The notes under the pieces were generated by a model. That model saw nothing but the letters and a program-made list of their open reading frames with translations. It was not told the origin of the DNA and did not search any database. A stretch of 13,730 bases of DNA from DATEHQ01 sp035279525 (GTDB taxonomy: Bacteria; Chloroflexota; Dormibacteria; Dormibacterales; Dormibacteraceae), in contig DATEHQ010000071.1 of the NCBI GenBank assembly GCA_035279525.1, positions 1 through 13,730 of the forward strand, in the 5' to 3' direction. A program made the position numbers and the translations under genes. Position 1 is the stretch's first letter. The number at the start of each line of letters is the position of its first letter. Positions 1 through 6,452 of this stretch are shown one piece after another.

Positions 1-117
1 GACGGCAAGCTGGTCGACCGGCTAGTGGGTTTCCCGGGCGGCACGGCGCCGATCAAGGCCTGGATCACCAAGCACGTCAAGGCGAACTCCCCTCAGGGCC
101 TCGAAGCCGCCGGCTGA
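1..117 (+). CDS. C-terminal end of a thioredoxin-like protein (partial)
   Basis: The open frame enters from the left edge and ends at TGA 115-117, leaving 38 residues. The visible tail contains DGKLVDRLVGFPG followed by a short amphipathic helix (IKAWITKHVK). This matches the last beta-strand, turn and helix of thioredoxin-fold proteins, where a G-x-x-V-D-R-x-V-G strand precedes the final helix. The CxxC active site would lie upstream, outside the window, so redox activity cannot be confirmed. The gene converges on glnB, and a hairpin starts 8 bases after the stop. Another small alpha/beta domain remains possible. Confidence 0.5.
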   Translation, partial: DGKLVDRLVGFPGGTAPIKAWITKHVKANSPQGLEAAG

Positions 118-125
118 CGAAAATT

Positions 126-159
126 ATGAGAGGGAACCCCAAATGGGGTTTTCTCTAAT
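126..159 (+). terminator. Post-stop hairpin after the thioredoxin-like gene
   Basis: The arms AGAGGGAACCCC (129-140) and GGGGTTTTCTCT (145-156) pair over 12 positions, two of them G-U, around an AAAT loop. After one mismatch, two more A-T pairs follow. The hairpin begins 8 bases after the stop. There is no long U tract on the plus strand, so it would be a non-canonical terminator or a 3'-end stabilising stem. It closely resembles the hairpin at 307-339 read on the minus strand. Confidence 0.55.
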
Positions 160-179
160 GACTTACTGACGCTGCCTTG

Positions 180-202
180 GCGGCCGGATTCACTCCGGCC
201 GC
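180..202. other. GC-rich perfect hairpin in the convergent intergenic gap
   Basis: GCGGCCGGA (180-188) and TCCGGCCGC (194-202) form a perfect 9-bp stem with a 5-base loop. On the plus strand it is followed by a short T-containing stretch (206-210). It may be a second terminator for the left-hand gene or part of a structured RNA. The rest of 118-344 also holds a GGGACT/AGTCCC stem (239-244 with 254-259). I find no credible open frame or known RNA family in this 227-base gap. Confidence 0.4.
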
Positions 203-282
203 GACTTTGTCTGAAACGCCTGCCTGGCGTCGCCCCGGGGGACTGCGTGGAAAAGTCCCAACCGTATACCGGAAGGAGAGCA

Positions 283-305
283 GACCCGTCGCGAAGCGAC
301 CGGTC
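283..305. other. Hairpin adjoining the glnB terminator
   Basis: GACC-C-GTCGC (283-292) pairs with GCGAC-C-GGTC (296-305) around a GAA loop, with one internal C-C mismatch, giving nine base pairs. It lies directly beside the 307-339 hairpin, so a transcript reading leftward out of glnB would fold two consecutive stems. It probably takes part in 3'-end formation; no regulatory role can be shown. Confidence 0.35.
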
Positions 306-306
306 G

Positions 307-339
307 ATGAGAGGAAACCACTCCGGGGTTGCCTCTCAT
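307..339 (-). terminator. Post-stop hairpin after glnB
   Basis: ATGAGAGGAAACC (307-319) pairs with GGTTGCCTCTCAT (327-339) at 12 of 13 positions around a 7-base loop. On the minus strand the stem begins 5 bases after the glnB stop codon, which ends at 345. There is no U tract. Read on the minus strand it begins TTATGAGAGGCAACCCC, almost the same as TTATGAGAGGGAACCCC at 124-140 on the plus strand. Both converging genes therefore end with the same hairpin type in the same relative orientation. Confidence 0.55.
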
Positions 340-344
340 AACTT

Positions 345-719
345 TCAGTGGCCCCACATCGCTCTTTGCGCGTGCCTCACCGTTTCCGGGCCATGCTCGC
401 CTGTACGGATCCGGACGGCATCCTCCACGCCGATGACGAAGATCTTGCCGTCGCCCACCTCACCCTTCTCGGTCCGGGCCGCGGCGGCAATCTTGTCGAC
501 GACGGTGGTCACGATCTCCGACTGCATCACCGCCTCGACCTTCAGACGCGGGCGCAGCGATATGTGGACCGCGGCGCCCCGGTACTTCTCCGTGTAGCCT
601 CGCTGCGCGCCGCAGCCCTTCACCTCGGTGACCGTGACGCCTGAGACACCGCACTCGTCGAGCACGTCCTGGACCTCCTGCAGCTTCTCGTGGCGGATGA
701 TCGCGACCACCATCTTCAT
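345..719 (-). CDS. glnB: PII nitrogen regulatory protein lacking the Tyr-51 modification site
   Basis: PII proteins are trimeric sensors of ATP/ADP and 2-oxoglutarate that gate Amt channels and other nitrogen targets. The 124-residue product begins MKMVVAIIRHEKLQEV and carries the conserved TEVKG, T-loop, DGKIFV and RIRTGE segments, aligning without gaps to E. coli GlnB over about the first 80 residues. Q39, Y46 and R47 are present, the last being the residue that enters the Amt pore in GlnK-AmtB. Position 51 is Val instead of the modified Tyr, 49 is Ala rather than the cyanobacterial Ser, and 38 is Ala rather than Arg. A start at 746 overlapping the amt stop (ATGA) is possible. I prefer ATG 719 because GGAGGA lies 9 bases upstream and the N-terminus then matches the family. 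It follows amt in an operon; glnK is an equally valid name. Confidence 0.93.
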   Translation of the reverse strand: MKMVVAIIRHEKLQEVQDVLDECGVSGVTVTEVKGCGAQRGYTEKYRGAAVHISLRPRLKVEAVMQSEIVTTVVDKIAAAARTEKGEVGDGKIFVIGVEDAVRIRTGEHGPETVRHAQRAMWGH

Positions 720-742
720 GCCGTGAGCTCCTCCGTTCATGC

Positions 743-2248
743 TCATGCCGGCGCCGCCTCCTTGTGCGCACCGCCCGCATGTTCAGGGGCCTGGTGCGGA
801 TTGACCGTCGGTGTATCCGGCTGTCGGTAGACGCCGCCAGGAACGGGCATGAACGACTCGGGATAGCCCCACATCCCGTGCTCGCTGATGTCGAGACCTT
901 CCATCTCCTCAACAGCGCTCACACGCAAGCCCACCGTCTTCTTGATGATCCAGAACAACCCGTAGCTGAGCACGAAGACCGTGATGAATGATGCCGTCAC
1001 CGCGATCGCCTGCGCCCCCAACTGGTGGAAGCTGCCGGTGTAGAACAGGCCGCCCTGGCCGACTCCGTTGAACCTGGCCAGCGCGGGAACGGTGAACAGT
1101 CCGCAGCTCAGCGTGCCCCAGATCCCGGCGAGGCCGTGCGCGGGAAGGGCGCCCACAGGGTCGTCCAGGTATTTGTCGATCGCCAGCACGCCGACCACGA
1201 CGATCACCCCGGCGACCAGCCCGATCACGATTCCGGCCCACGGCTCGACGTAGCCGGAGGGGGCCGTGATGGCGACCAGCGCCGCGATCGCGCCGTTGCC
1301 GATCATGCCGACGTCCGTGGTCCTGGTGATGAAGTACACGGTGGCCATCGCGGCGACCGCTCCACCCGCGGCCGCAAGGTTGGTGACGACGACCACGTCG
1401 GCGAAGTGCAGGTTGGTCGCGTTCAGCGTCGATCCCGGGTTGAACCCGAACCAACCGAACCACAGGATCAGCACACCGAGCTGGGCCAGCGGCATGTTGT
1501 GGCCCGGGATCGCGTTGGACCGGCCGCGCTCGTACTTGCCGATCCGAGGCCCGAGCAGCAGCAGGCCGGCCAACCCCGCGGTCGCACCGGTGAGGTGCAC
1601 CACGGTCGAGCCGGCGAAGTCCTGGGATCCAAGCGTCGCCATCAGGAAGCCGCCACCGAAGAGCTGGTGGCTGATCAGCGGATAGATGAAGGCCGCGAAC
1701 GGAACTCCAAACAGGATGTAGACGATGAATTTCGTCCGCTCGAGCATCGTGCCCCAGACGATGGCGAGCGAGACGGCGCAAAACACGAACTCGAAGAACC
1801 ATTTCGCGGCCGCCGGCGCGGTGCTGGACGCTATGGCCGGCAGGTTCAGCTGCGAGCCCGGGCTGAAGGTCGGGAAGAAGCCGCTGCCGCCGATGAAGGC
1901 GAAGATCCCGCCGGCGCCGAAGGCGAATCCGAAGCCGACCGCCCAGTAGGCGATCGAGCTCACGCTCAGGTTGGTCACCACCTTGGCGACCACCGCACCG
2001 ACGTTCTTCATGCGGCTGAAGCCGACCTCGAGCATCGCGAAACCGGCCTGCATGAACATCACGAAACAGGCGGCGACGATCACCCACACGGTGTCGGCCG
2101 CGACGCCGGCAGCCTGGGTCGCCGTGTTGTCATCGGCCAGGACGGCGATCGGAGCGATGGTGGCGACGAGGGCGACGCCCCCGGCCACGGCGAGCACGCG
2201 TCGGCGTTTGGAGAGCGATCTCTTCAGCTCGGCTGCGGCTGATGGCAA
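743..2248 (-). CDS. amt: Ammonium transporter (Amt family)
   Basis: Amt/Mep/Rh channel moving ammonium or ammonia across the cytoplasmic membrane. From TTG 2248 the product has 501 residues: a basic signal-like N-terminus (KRRR plus a hydrophobic stretch ending VLADD) and about 11 membrane segments. The pore His pair is visible in STVVHLTGATAGLAG (about His218) and LPAHGLAGIWGT (about His371). The cytoplasmic tail carries the GLDISEHGMWGYPES signature that contacts PII, followed by a Pro/His/Ala-rich extension. A longer reading begins with GTG 2257, but GGAGG (2257-2261 complement) overlaps that codon, whereas TTG 2248 sits 8 bases downstream of it. The gene precedes glnB with a 4-base overlap to that frame's upstream ATG and is divergent from glnA, the classic context for PII-gated ammonium uptake. 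Confidence 0.95.
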   Translation of the reverse strand: MPSAAAELKRSLSKRRRVLAVAGGVALVATIAPIAVLADDNTATQAAGVAADTVWVIVAACFVMFMQAGFAMLEVGFSRMKNVGAVVAKVVTNLSVSSIAYWAVGFGFAFGAGGIFAFIGGSGFFPTFSPGSQLNLPAIASSTAPAAAKWFFEFVFCAVSLAIVWGTMLERTKFIVYILFGVPFAAFIYPLISHQLFGGGFLMATLGSQDFAGSTVVHLTGATAGLAGLLLLGPRIGKYERGRSNAIPGHNMPLAQLGVLILWFGWFGFNPGSTLNATNLHFADVVVVTNLAAAGGAVAAMATVYFITRTTDVGMIGNGAIAALVAITAPSGYVEPWAGIVIGLVAGVIVVVGVLAIDKYLDDPVGALPAHGLAGIWGTLSCGLFTVPALARFNGVGQGGLFYTGSFHQLGAQAIAVTASFITVFVLSYGLFWIIKKTVGLRVSAVEEMEGLDISEHGMWGYPESFMPVPGGVYRQPDTPTVNPHQAPEHAGGAHKEAAPA

Positions 2249-2530
2249 CAGACTCACCTCCGGTGTGGATGCCGTGCGGGTGCGGCTCGACGAGTCACGC
2301 TAGGGGCCGCGAGCCGAACGGCGAAACGTACGCTCTTCACGAACAGCTGCAGCGCTTTCTCGTGTAGTCCATACAGGCCGCATGCGGCGCTGAACGGCTT
2401 CGTTTGTGCTAACCACACATAAATCAGCCGCCTGGATTCGTGATGCTGGCACCGTGAACGTGCGCCGGCCCATTCCTAGGATGAGCCCAGAGCCCGTCAA
2501 TTACAGGTCAAGGGTTCATGGAGGGTGTTG
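2249..2530. promoter_or_regulatory. Divergent amt / glnA control region
   Basis: About 280 bases separate the two nitrogen genes, room for two promoters and regulator sites. A perfect 12-bp palindrome, GCCGCATGCGGC, lies at 2377-2388. A plausible but weak sigma70-type pair for glnA is GTGAAC (2454-2459), a 17-base spacer and TAGGAT (2477-2482). The glnA ribosome-binding site GGAGGG is at 2520-2525. I see no clear GlnR or NtcA box. Open frames crossing this stretch on the minus strand lack any recognisable protein character and I treat them as chance. Confidence 0.4.
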
Positions 2531-3976
2531 ATGGCGATCGAGACGAAGTCAGGTAGCAGGACGAGCCCGAGAGAGGTCCTCGAGAGGGCCAAGGCCGAGG
2601 GCGTCGAGGTGGTCGACGTCCGTTTCGTGGACCTGCCGGGCACATGGCAGCACTTCAGCCTTCCCCTGGGGGAGCTCGACGTGGACAGCTTCACCGAAGG
2701 GCTTGGCTTCGACGGCTCGAGCATTCGGGGGTTCCAGGCCATCGACGAGAGCGACATGCTCCTCTTGCCTGACCCCGACTCGGCCACGATCGACCCCGTC
2801 CTTTCACACAAGACGCTGTTCCTGATCTGCGACGTGGTCGATCCGATCACCCGCGAGCCCTACTCGCGTGACGCCCGCTTCATCGCCAAGAAGGCGGAGG
2901 AGCACCTGTGCCGCTCCGGCATCGCGGACGTCAGCTACTGGGGACCTGAGGCGGAGTTCTACCTCTTCAACTCGCTGCGTTTCGACCAGAACGCGCACAG
3001 CGGCTACTACCACATCGATTCCGAAGAAGGCATCTGGAACTCGGGCAAGAACAGCGAGCCAAACCTCGCGTTCCGCCCCCGCCACAAGGAAGGTTACTTT
3101 CCAGTTCCGCCGATCGACAAGTTCCAGGATCTGCGCTCGGAGATCATGCTCAAGCTGCTCGAGGCGGGAGTCCGCGTCGAGGTGCAGCACCACGAGGTCG
3201 GCACCGCGGGGCAGGCCGAGATCGACATGCGGTTCGACTCGCTGACCAAGATGGGCGACAAGATGATGGTCTACAAGTACGTCATCAAGAACGTCGCCGC
3301 CCAGCATGGGTACGTGGCGACCTTCATGCCCAAGCCCCTCTTCCTGGACAACGGCTCCGGCATGCACGTCCACCAGAGCCTCTGGAAGGACGGCGCCAAC
3401 CTGTTCGCCGACAAGAGCGGCTACGCCGGCCTGAGCCAGACCGCCGTCTACTACATCGGCGGACTGTTGAAGCATGCGGCGGCGCTGCTCGCGATCTGCG
3501 CACCGACCACCAACTCCTACCGGCGACTCGTGCCCGGATACGAGGCGCCGATCAACCTCGTCTACTCGAAGCGGAACCGCTCGGCGTGCGTACGGATCCC
3601 CATGTACTCGACCGATGCGAAGACCAAGCGCGTGGAGTTCCGCTCACCGGACCCGGCGGCCAACCCCTACCTCGCGTTCTCTGCCTGCTTGATGGCAGGG
3701 CTCGACGGCATCAGGCACAAGATCCTTCCGCCGGAGCCGGTGGACAAGGACATCTACGAGCTCGACGGCGAAGAGAAGGCCAAGATCAAGTCGGTGCCGG
3801 GCTCGCTCGGCGAGGCGCTCGACGCGCTCGAGAAGGACCACGCGTTCCTGCTCGAGGGCGGCGTCTTCACCAAGGACGTGATCGACACCTGGATCGACTA
3901 CAAGCGCAAGAAGGAGGTCGATGCGGTCGCCCTTCGGCCTCACCCGTGGGAATTCATGCTCTACAGCGACGTCTGA
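2531..3976 (+). CDS. glnA: Glutamine synthetase, type I (GSI-beta-like)
   Basis: Makes glutamine from glutamate, ammonia and ATP in the cytoplasm as a dodecamer. The 481-residue product has the full GSI set: N-terminal beta-grasp with GFDGSSIRGF (59-68), the metal and substrate residues in WGPEAEF (137-143) and HHEVGTAGQAE (220-230), GSGMHVHQS (275-283), NRSACVRIP (349-357) and EFRSPD (369-374). The sequence follows actinobacterial GlnA closely, including the beta-type insertion around 150-190. The loop DKDIYELDGEEK carries Tyr409 where GSI-beta enzymes are adenylylated, although the usual Pro after the YxL motif is replaced by Asp. ATG 2531 is chosen over an upstream GTG at 2525 because GGAGGG ends 5 bases before it. 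Divergent from amt-glnB; a strong terminator follows the stop. Confidence 0.96.
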   Translation: MAIETKSGSRTSPREVLERAKAEGVEVVDVRFVDLPGTWQHFSLPLGELDVDSFTEGLGFDGSSIRGFQAIDESDMLLLPDPDSATIDPVLSHKTLFLICDVVDPITREPYSRDARFIAKKAEEHLCRSGIADVSYWGPEAEFYLFNSLRFDQNAHSGYYHIDSEEGIWNSGKNSEPNLAFRPRHKEGYFPVPPIDKFQDLRSEIMLKLLEAGVRVEVQHHEVGTAGQAEIDMRFDSLTKMGDKMMVYKYVIKNVAAQHGYVATFMPKPLFLDNGSGMHVHQSLWKDGANLFADKSGYAGLSQTAVYYIGGLLKHAAALLAICAPTTNSYRRLVPGYEAPINLVYSKRNRSACVRIPMYSTDAKTKRVEFRSPDPAANPYLAFSACLMAGLDGIRHKILPPEPVDKDIYELDGEEKAKIKSVPGSLGEALDALEKDHAFLLEGGVFTKDVIDTWIDYKRKKEVDAVALRPHPWEFMLYSDV

Positions 3977-3995
3977 GTCGGAGCCAACACTCTCC

Positions 3996-4027
3996 AAAAG
4001 GGCCTCGGCTCGCGCCGGGGCCCTTTT
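3996..4027 (+). terminator. Intrinsic terminator of glnA
   Basis: AAAAGGGCCTCGGC (3996-4009) pairs continuously with GCCGGGGCCCTTTT (4014-4027), 14 pairs including one G-U, around a TCGC tetraloop. The descending arm ends in four T residues. It begins 19 bases after the glnA stop and is by far the clearest rho-independent terminator in the window. The A-tract/T-tract symmetry would allow it to work on both strands. Confidence 0.88.
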
Positions 4028-4046
4028 CGTTGTAGTTTTCGGCCCG

Positions 4047-4514
4047 ATGACCGAACGTTGGCCGCCCGAGTGGATGGCGTGGCGCGCCGGAGACGGCTGC
4101 CCGATGTGCGCTGAAGGACGGCCCAACTCGAACCAGCTCGGGACGCGATTCTATGAAGGCAGGCTCAGCGACGCCTACCTGCTGAGGGAGGATGTCAGTC
4201 CCGGCTACTCGGTCGTCGTCTGGCGTGGAAGGCACGTGGCCGAACCGACCGAACTTCACCACGAAGAGGCCATGCGGTACTGGTCTGAAGTGCTCGAGGT
4301 CGCCCGCCTGCTGGAAGAGCACTACCGGCCGATCAAGACCAACTACGCGACCAACGGCAACGGCGTCCCCCACCTCCACACCCAGATCGTCCTCCGCTAT
4401 CCGGACGACCCGGCGCCGCGCCGGCCGCTCCCCTGGCCGGAGTCGACCCAGCCCATCTCGGCAAGCGATTACAACAGCCAGGTCGAAGCCCTCAGGGCCG
4501 CCTCACCGAGGTAG
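4047..4514 (+). CDS. HIT-family protein with HxHxQ motif
   Basis: Histidine-triad proteins are small nucleotide hydrolases or transferases acting on AMP-, ADP- or related nucleotidyl conjugates. The 155-residue product has CPMC at 18-21, a likely half of a zinc site, then the strand/helix pattern of the fold (GRHVAEPTEL, HHEEAMRYW). The active-site signature is GVPHLHTQIVLRY, with His109 and His111 but Gln113 in place of the third His. HxHxQ is typical of GalT-type and some other HIT branches, where it goes with nucleotidyl transfer rather than simple hydrolysis. ATG 4047 gives a compact domain but has no evident Shine-Dalgarno sequence; a later ATG (MAWRAG, 4074) would still keep CPMC. The gene starts 19 bases after the glnA terminator. 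Substrate unknown. Confidence 0.8.
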   Translation: MTERWPPEWMAWRAGDGCPMCAEGRPNSNQLGTRFYEGRLSDAYLLREDVSPGYSVVVWRGRHVAEPTELHHEEAMRYWSEVLEVARLLEEHYRPIKTNYATNGNGVPHLHTQIVLRYPDDPAPRRPLPWPESTQPISASDYNSQVEALRAASPR

Positions 4515-4540
4515 CTCGTGCGCGGCGCAAGCCGGCTCCT

Positions 4541-4556
4541 CTTGGCCTTTTCCAAG
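4541..4556 (+). terminator. Weak hairpin after the HIT gene
   Basis: CTTGG (4541-4545) pairs with CCAAG (4552-4556) around a pyrimidine-rich loop, followed by GTTT. The stem is only 5 bp, so this is a tentative terminator 26 bases after the stop. Confidence 0.25.
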
Positions 4557-4583
4557 GTTTGCGTAGCGGCTCCTGGCGGCGCG

Positions 4584-4613
4584 TTGACGGTTCGATAAGG
4601 ACCCCGGTGTAAA
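4584..4613 (+). promoter_or_regulatory. Predicted sigma70-type promoter for the lipoprotein operon
   Basis: TTGACG (4584-4589) and TGTAAA (4608-4613) are separated by 18 bases and match the consensus at 5/6 and 4/6 positions. A start site about 7 bases after the -10 box would fall near 4620, leaving only a handful of bases before ATG 4627. The operon's first gene may therefore be translated from a nearly leaderless mRNA, consistent with the lack of a Shine-Dalgarno sequence there. Confidence 0.5.
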
Positions 4614-4626
4614 GAGTCGTGAATCC

Positions 4627-5604
4627 ATGAAATCGAGATCCGGCCAGGCCAGGCGCAATCGCCTTTTCTATTCTTTGCCGGCGATCCTGGCGCTTGCCGT
4701 CGCCGGATGCGGGCCGGCCACGCTCTCGAACACGCAGACCTACAAACCCCCGCCCACGCTCGCCCTCGTCGTCCTGGTGGATCCGGCCTCAGACAAGTAC
4801 GCCCAGGAGCTGCAGGAGCTCGCGGGCGTGGTAAGCGCCGAGGCGAGCCCGGGCGAGGCGATCGTCGTGCTCACGGTGCAGCCGTCGTTCGGCCAGGTCT
4901 ATCTCGTGCGGCAGGGTGACAACCTGAGCTCGATCGCCGCCGCGCACGGCCTGACCCTGGGCGACCTCGAGAAATCCAACGCGCAGCTTGGACCTGTCGC
5001 GGGACGCAACTGGACCTGGATCCATCCGGGTGACCGGGTGATCATCCCGAACGGCGCCGGCCAGGAGCCGCTGCTGTTCGTTTCCCGAGCGCCCGCCGGA
5101 CCTCCTCCGCCAGAGCTCGTCCGGCTTCCGCAGGAACCGACCAACCCCACCGACTATCAGCGCGCCCAGTACACCCACGCGGTCGCGTCGGACAACGCCA
5201 CCAATCAAGGCCGAATCGACGCGTGGCGGGCCGCGGCCGCGACCAGCCTGCAGCCATGGCAGCAGCAGGTCGCCGCAGAGCTGGATCGCAAGGCGAGCTC
5301 ACCAGCGCCGCCCTACCACGTGATCGACGGTCACGCCCTGGCCTCGTCCATCTCGGCTGGGGTGGCCACGCTGGGTGGGCTGCCCGGGCGCAGGCTGCTG
5401 CTCCTGCTGGGCGGCGGCGAGCACGGAGCCGTCGCGCTCGACCCCGGCAGCTTCGCCAACGTGAACCTGGTGGTCGCGAACCTGGCGGATCCGACGGCCG
5501 CCGCTTCCTGGACCGCGTCCGGCACAAAAGCCGGGGCCGTTTCGGTCACCACCCTGAACACCGCGCTGACCCAGCTCCAACTCGCACAGGCGGTGAACCG
5601 GTAA
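4627..5604 (+). CDS. LysM-containing lipoprotein of unknown function
   Basis: The 325-residue product starts with a basic n-region and hydrophobic stretch ending in the lipobox AVAGC, with the lipidated Cys at 28. A LysM domain at about 91-141 (YLVRQGDNLSSIAAAHGLTL ... HPGDRVIIP) should bind peptidoglycan or a related glycan. On either side are segments that could form one alpha/beta domain: 43-87 (LALVVLVDPASDKYAQ ... EAIVVLTV) and 195-323, with PGRRLLLLLGGGEHG and NLVVANLADP as beta-strands. Their order resembles a von Willebrand A fold, but the metal-site DxSxS is degenerate (VDPASD), so that is only an inference. A Pro-rich stretch (155-175) follows LysM. It is the first gene of an operon with the downstream four-TM protein, 16 bases apart. 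Probably anchored on the outer face of the membrane and touching the wall. Confidence 0.8.
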   Translation: MKSRSGQARRNRLFYSLPAILALAVAGCGPATLSNTQTYKPPPTLALVVLVDPASDKYAQELQELAGVVSAEASPGEAIVVLTVQPSFGQVYLVRQGDNLSSIAAAHGLTLGDLEKSNAQLGPVAGRNWTWIHPGDRVIIPNGAGQEPLLFVSRAPAGPPPPELVRLPQEPTNPTDYQRAQYTHAVASDNATNQGRIDAWRAAAATSLQPWQQQVAAELDRKASSPAPPYHVIDGHALASSISAGVATLGGLPGRRLLLLLGGGEHGAVALDPGSFANVNLVVANLADPTAAASWTASGTKAGAVSVTTLNTALTQLQLAQAVNR

Positions 5605-5620
5605 TGCAAGGAGGGAGAAC

Positions 5621-6442
5621 GTGCAGTCAATAGAGAGAATCGGCGCGCCTGTGCAGCGCGAGCTGGTCACTTCGGATGCCCAGGTCTCGACGATGCGAGA
5701 GTTCCTGTCCGAGACCCGCGTCGCGCGCGACTTCCAGGACCTCAAGGCCGACGCGCAGCGACTCGAAGCGGCCGTCAAGGAGCGCGACGCGCTGACACAG
5801 AAAGCAGCGGAGGCCGAGCTCGAGGCAGGGCGTCGAGCCCGCATGCACGACGAGCACCGGCATCAACGCCTGACCTTCGCCACCGGCGCGACACTCGCCG
5901 CGCTGTTCGTGGCCCTTGATGCGCTGCCCGCGAACCTCGCGGCGCAGACCTTCGGTCTCGACCGCATGCCCACGTGGGGCATCACGGCGGTGATCGTCGG
6001 CGCGCTGGCCGCGGGCATGTGGGCCGTTTCGCATTTCAAGACCGGATGGAGGCGTGTGCTGACGATCGGTGCTCTCACGGTCGGGCTGCTGTCGATCGGC
6101 GCCCTGCGGTTCTGGTTCCTGTGGGTCACCGCGGGTGACCCGCTGTCGGCGCTGCTCGAAGCCTTCGCCCTGACGGTCTTTACGACGATGATGGTGTGGC
6201 TCGGCGTCCTGGTCCTGAGCTTCACCAAATCGAGACATGTGTCGGCCGCGGAGCACACGGCTCACAGGTTTCGCCGCCGTGCGGAGCGGCGCCAGACGCG
6301 CGAGGTGGAGCTGGGGAGACGCTACGACGCGGCGAGGTCGGAGTTCCTCGCCGATGCCCAGCTCTTTTCGTTCCGGTCGTTCCAGAACGACGCGCTGCGG
6401 ACCCAGTTCCTCGATTACGTGCGAGCGGAGCTCGACCGATGA
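5621..6442 (+). CDS. Four-TM membrane protein with flanking coiled coils, unknown function
   Basis: GTG 5621 is supported by AAGGAGGG at 5608-5615, the best ribosome-binding site in the window, which fixes the start. The 273-residue product has an N-terminal charged helical region (about 20-82, rich in Glu/Arg/Ala with heptad-like spacing), four hydrophobic segments at roughly 84-104, 119-138, 145-168 and 176-201, and a C-terminal basic helical region (207-245) ending in an acidic/aromatic tail. Both ends are probably cytoplasmic. I recognise no family or catalytic motif. The 16-base spacing behind the LysM lipoprotein suggests the two work as a complex, for example linking cytoplasmic coiled coils to the wall. 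The stop lies 10 bases from the stop of the converging regulator gene. Confidence 0.72.
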   Translation: MQSIERIGAPVQRELVTSDAQVSTMREFLSETRVARDFQDLKADAQRLEAAVKERDALTQKAAEAELEAGRRARMHDEHRHQRLTFATGATLAALFVALDALPANLAAQTFGLDRMPTWGITAVIVGALAAGMWAVSHFKTGWRRVLTIGALTVGLLSIGALRFWFLWVTAGDPLSALLEAFALTVFTTMMVWLGVLVLSFTKSRHVSAAEHTAHRFRRRAERRQTREVELGRRYDAARSEFLADAQLFSFRSFQNDALRTQFLDYVRAELDR

Positions 6443-6452
6443 CCCTGACGCG

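Noticed and set aside
261..292. GGAAGGAGAGCAGACC resembles the apical GGAAGGAAGCAGCC segment of bacterial signal recognition particle RNA.
   Set aside because: The opposing 5' strand lacks the conserved internal-loop partner, the flanking bases do not pair as a long hairpin, and the next 23 bases form their own independent stem.
1025..2242. Long plus-strand open frame of 405 codons opposite amt.
   Set aside because: It is antisense to a clear Amt coding sequence, and its translation is rich in Arg, Asp, Gly and His with no fold-like pattern, typical of a high-GC shadow frame.
2446..2462. TGGCAC upstream of glnA looks like the -24 half of a sigma54 promoter.
   Set aside because: The required TTGC -12 element is not at the right distance, and sigma54 is not expected in the lineages this window resembles.
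2300..2500. Small minus-strand frame between amt and glnA.
   Set aside because: No ribosome-binding site, biased composition and position inside the divergent promoter region make a real gene unlikely.
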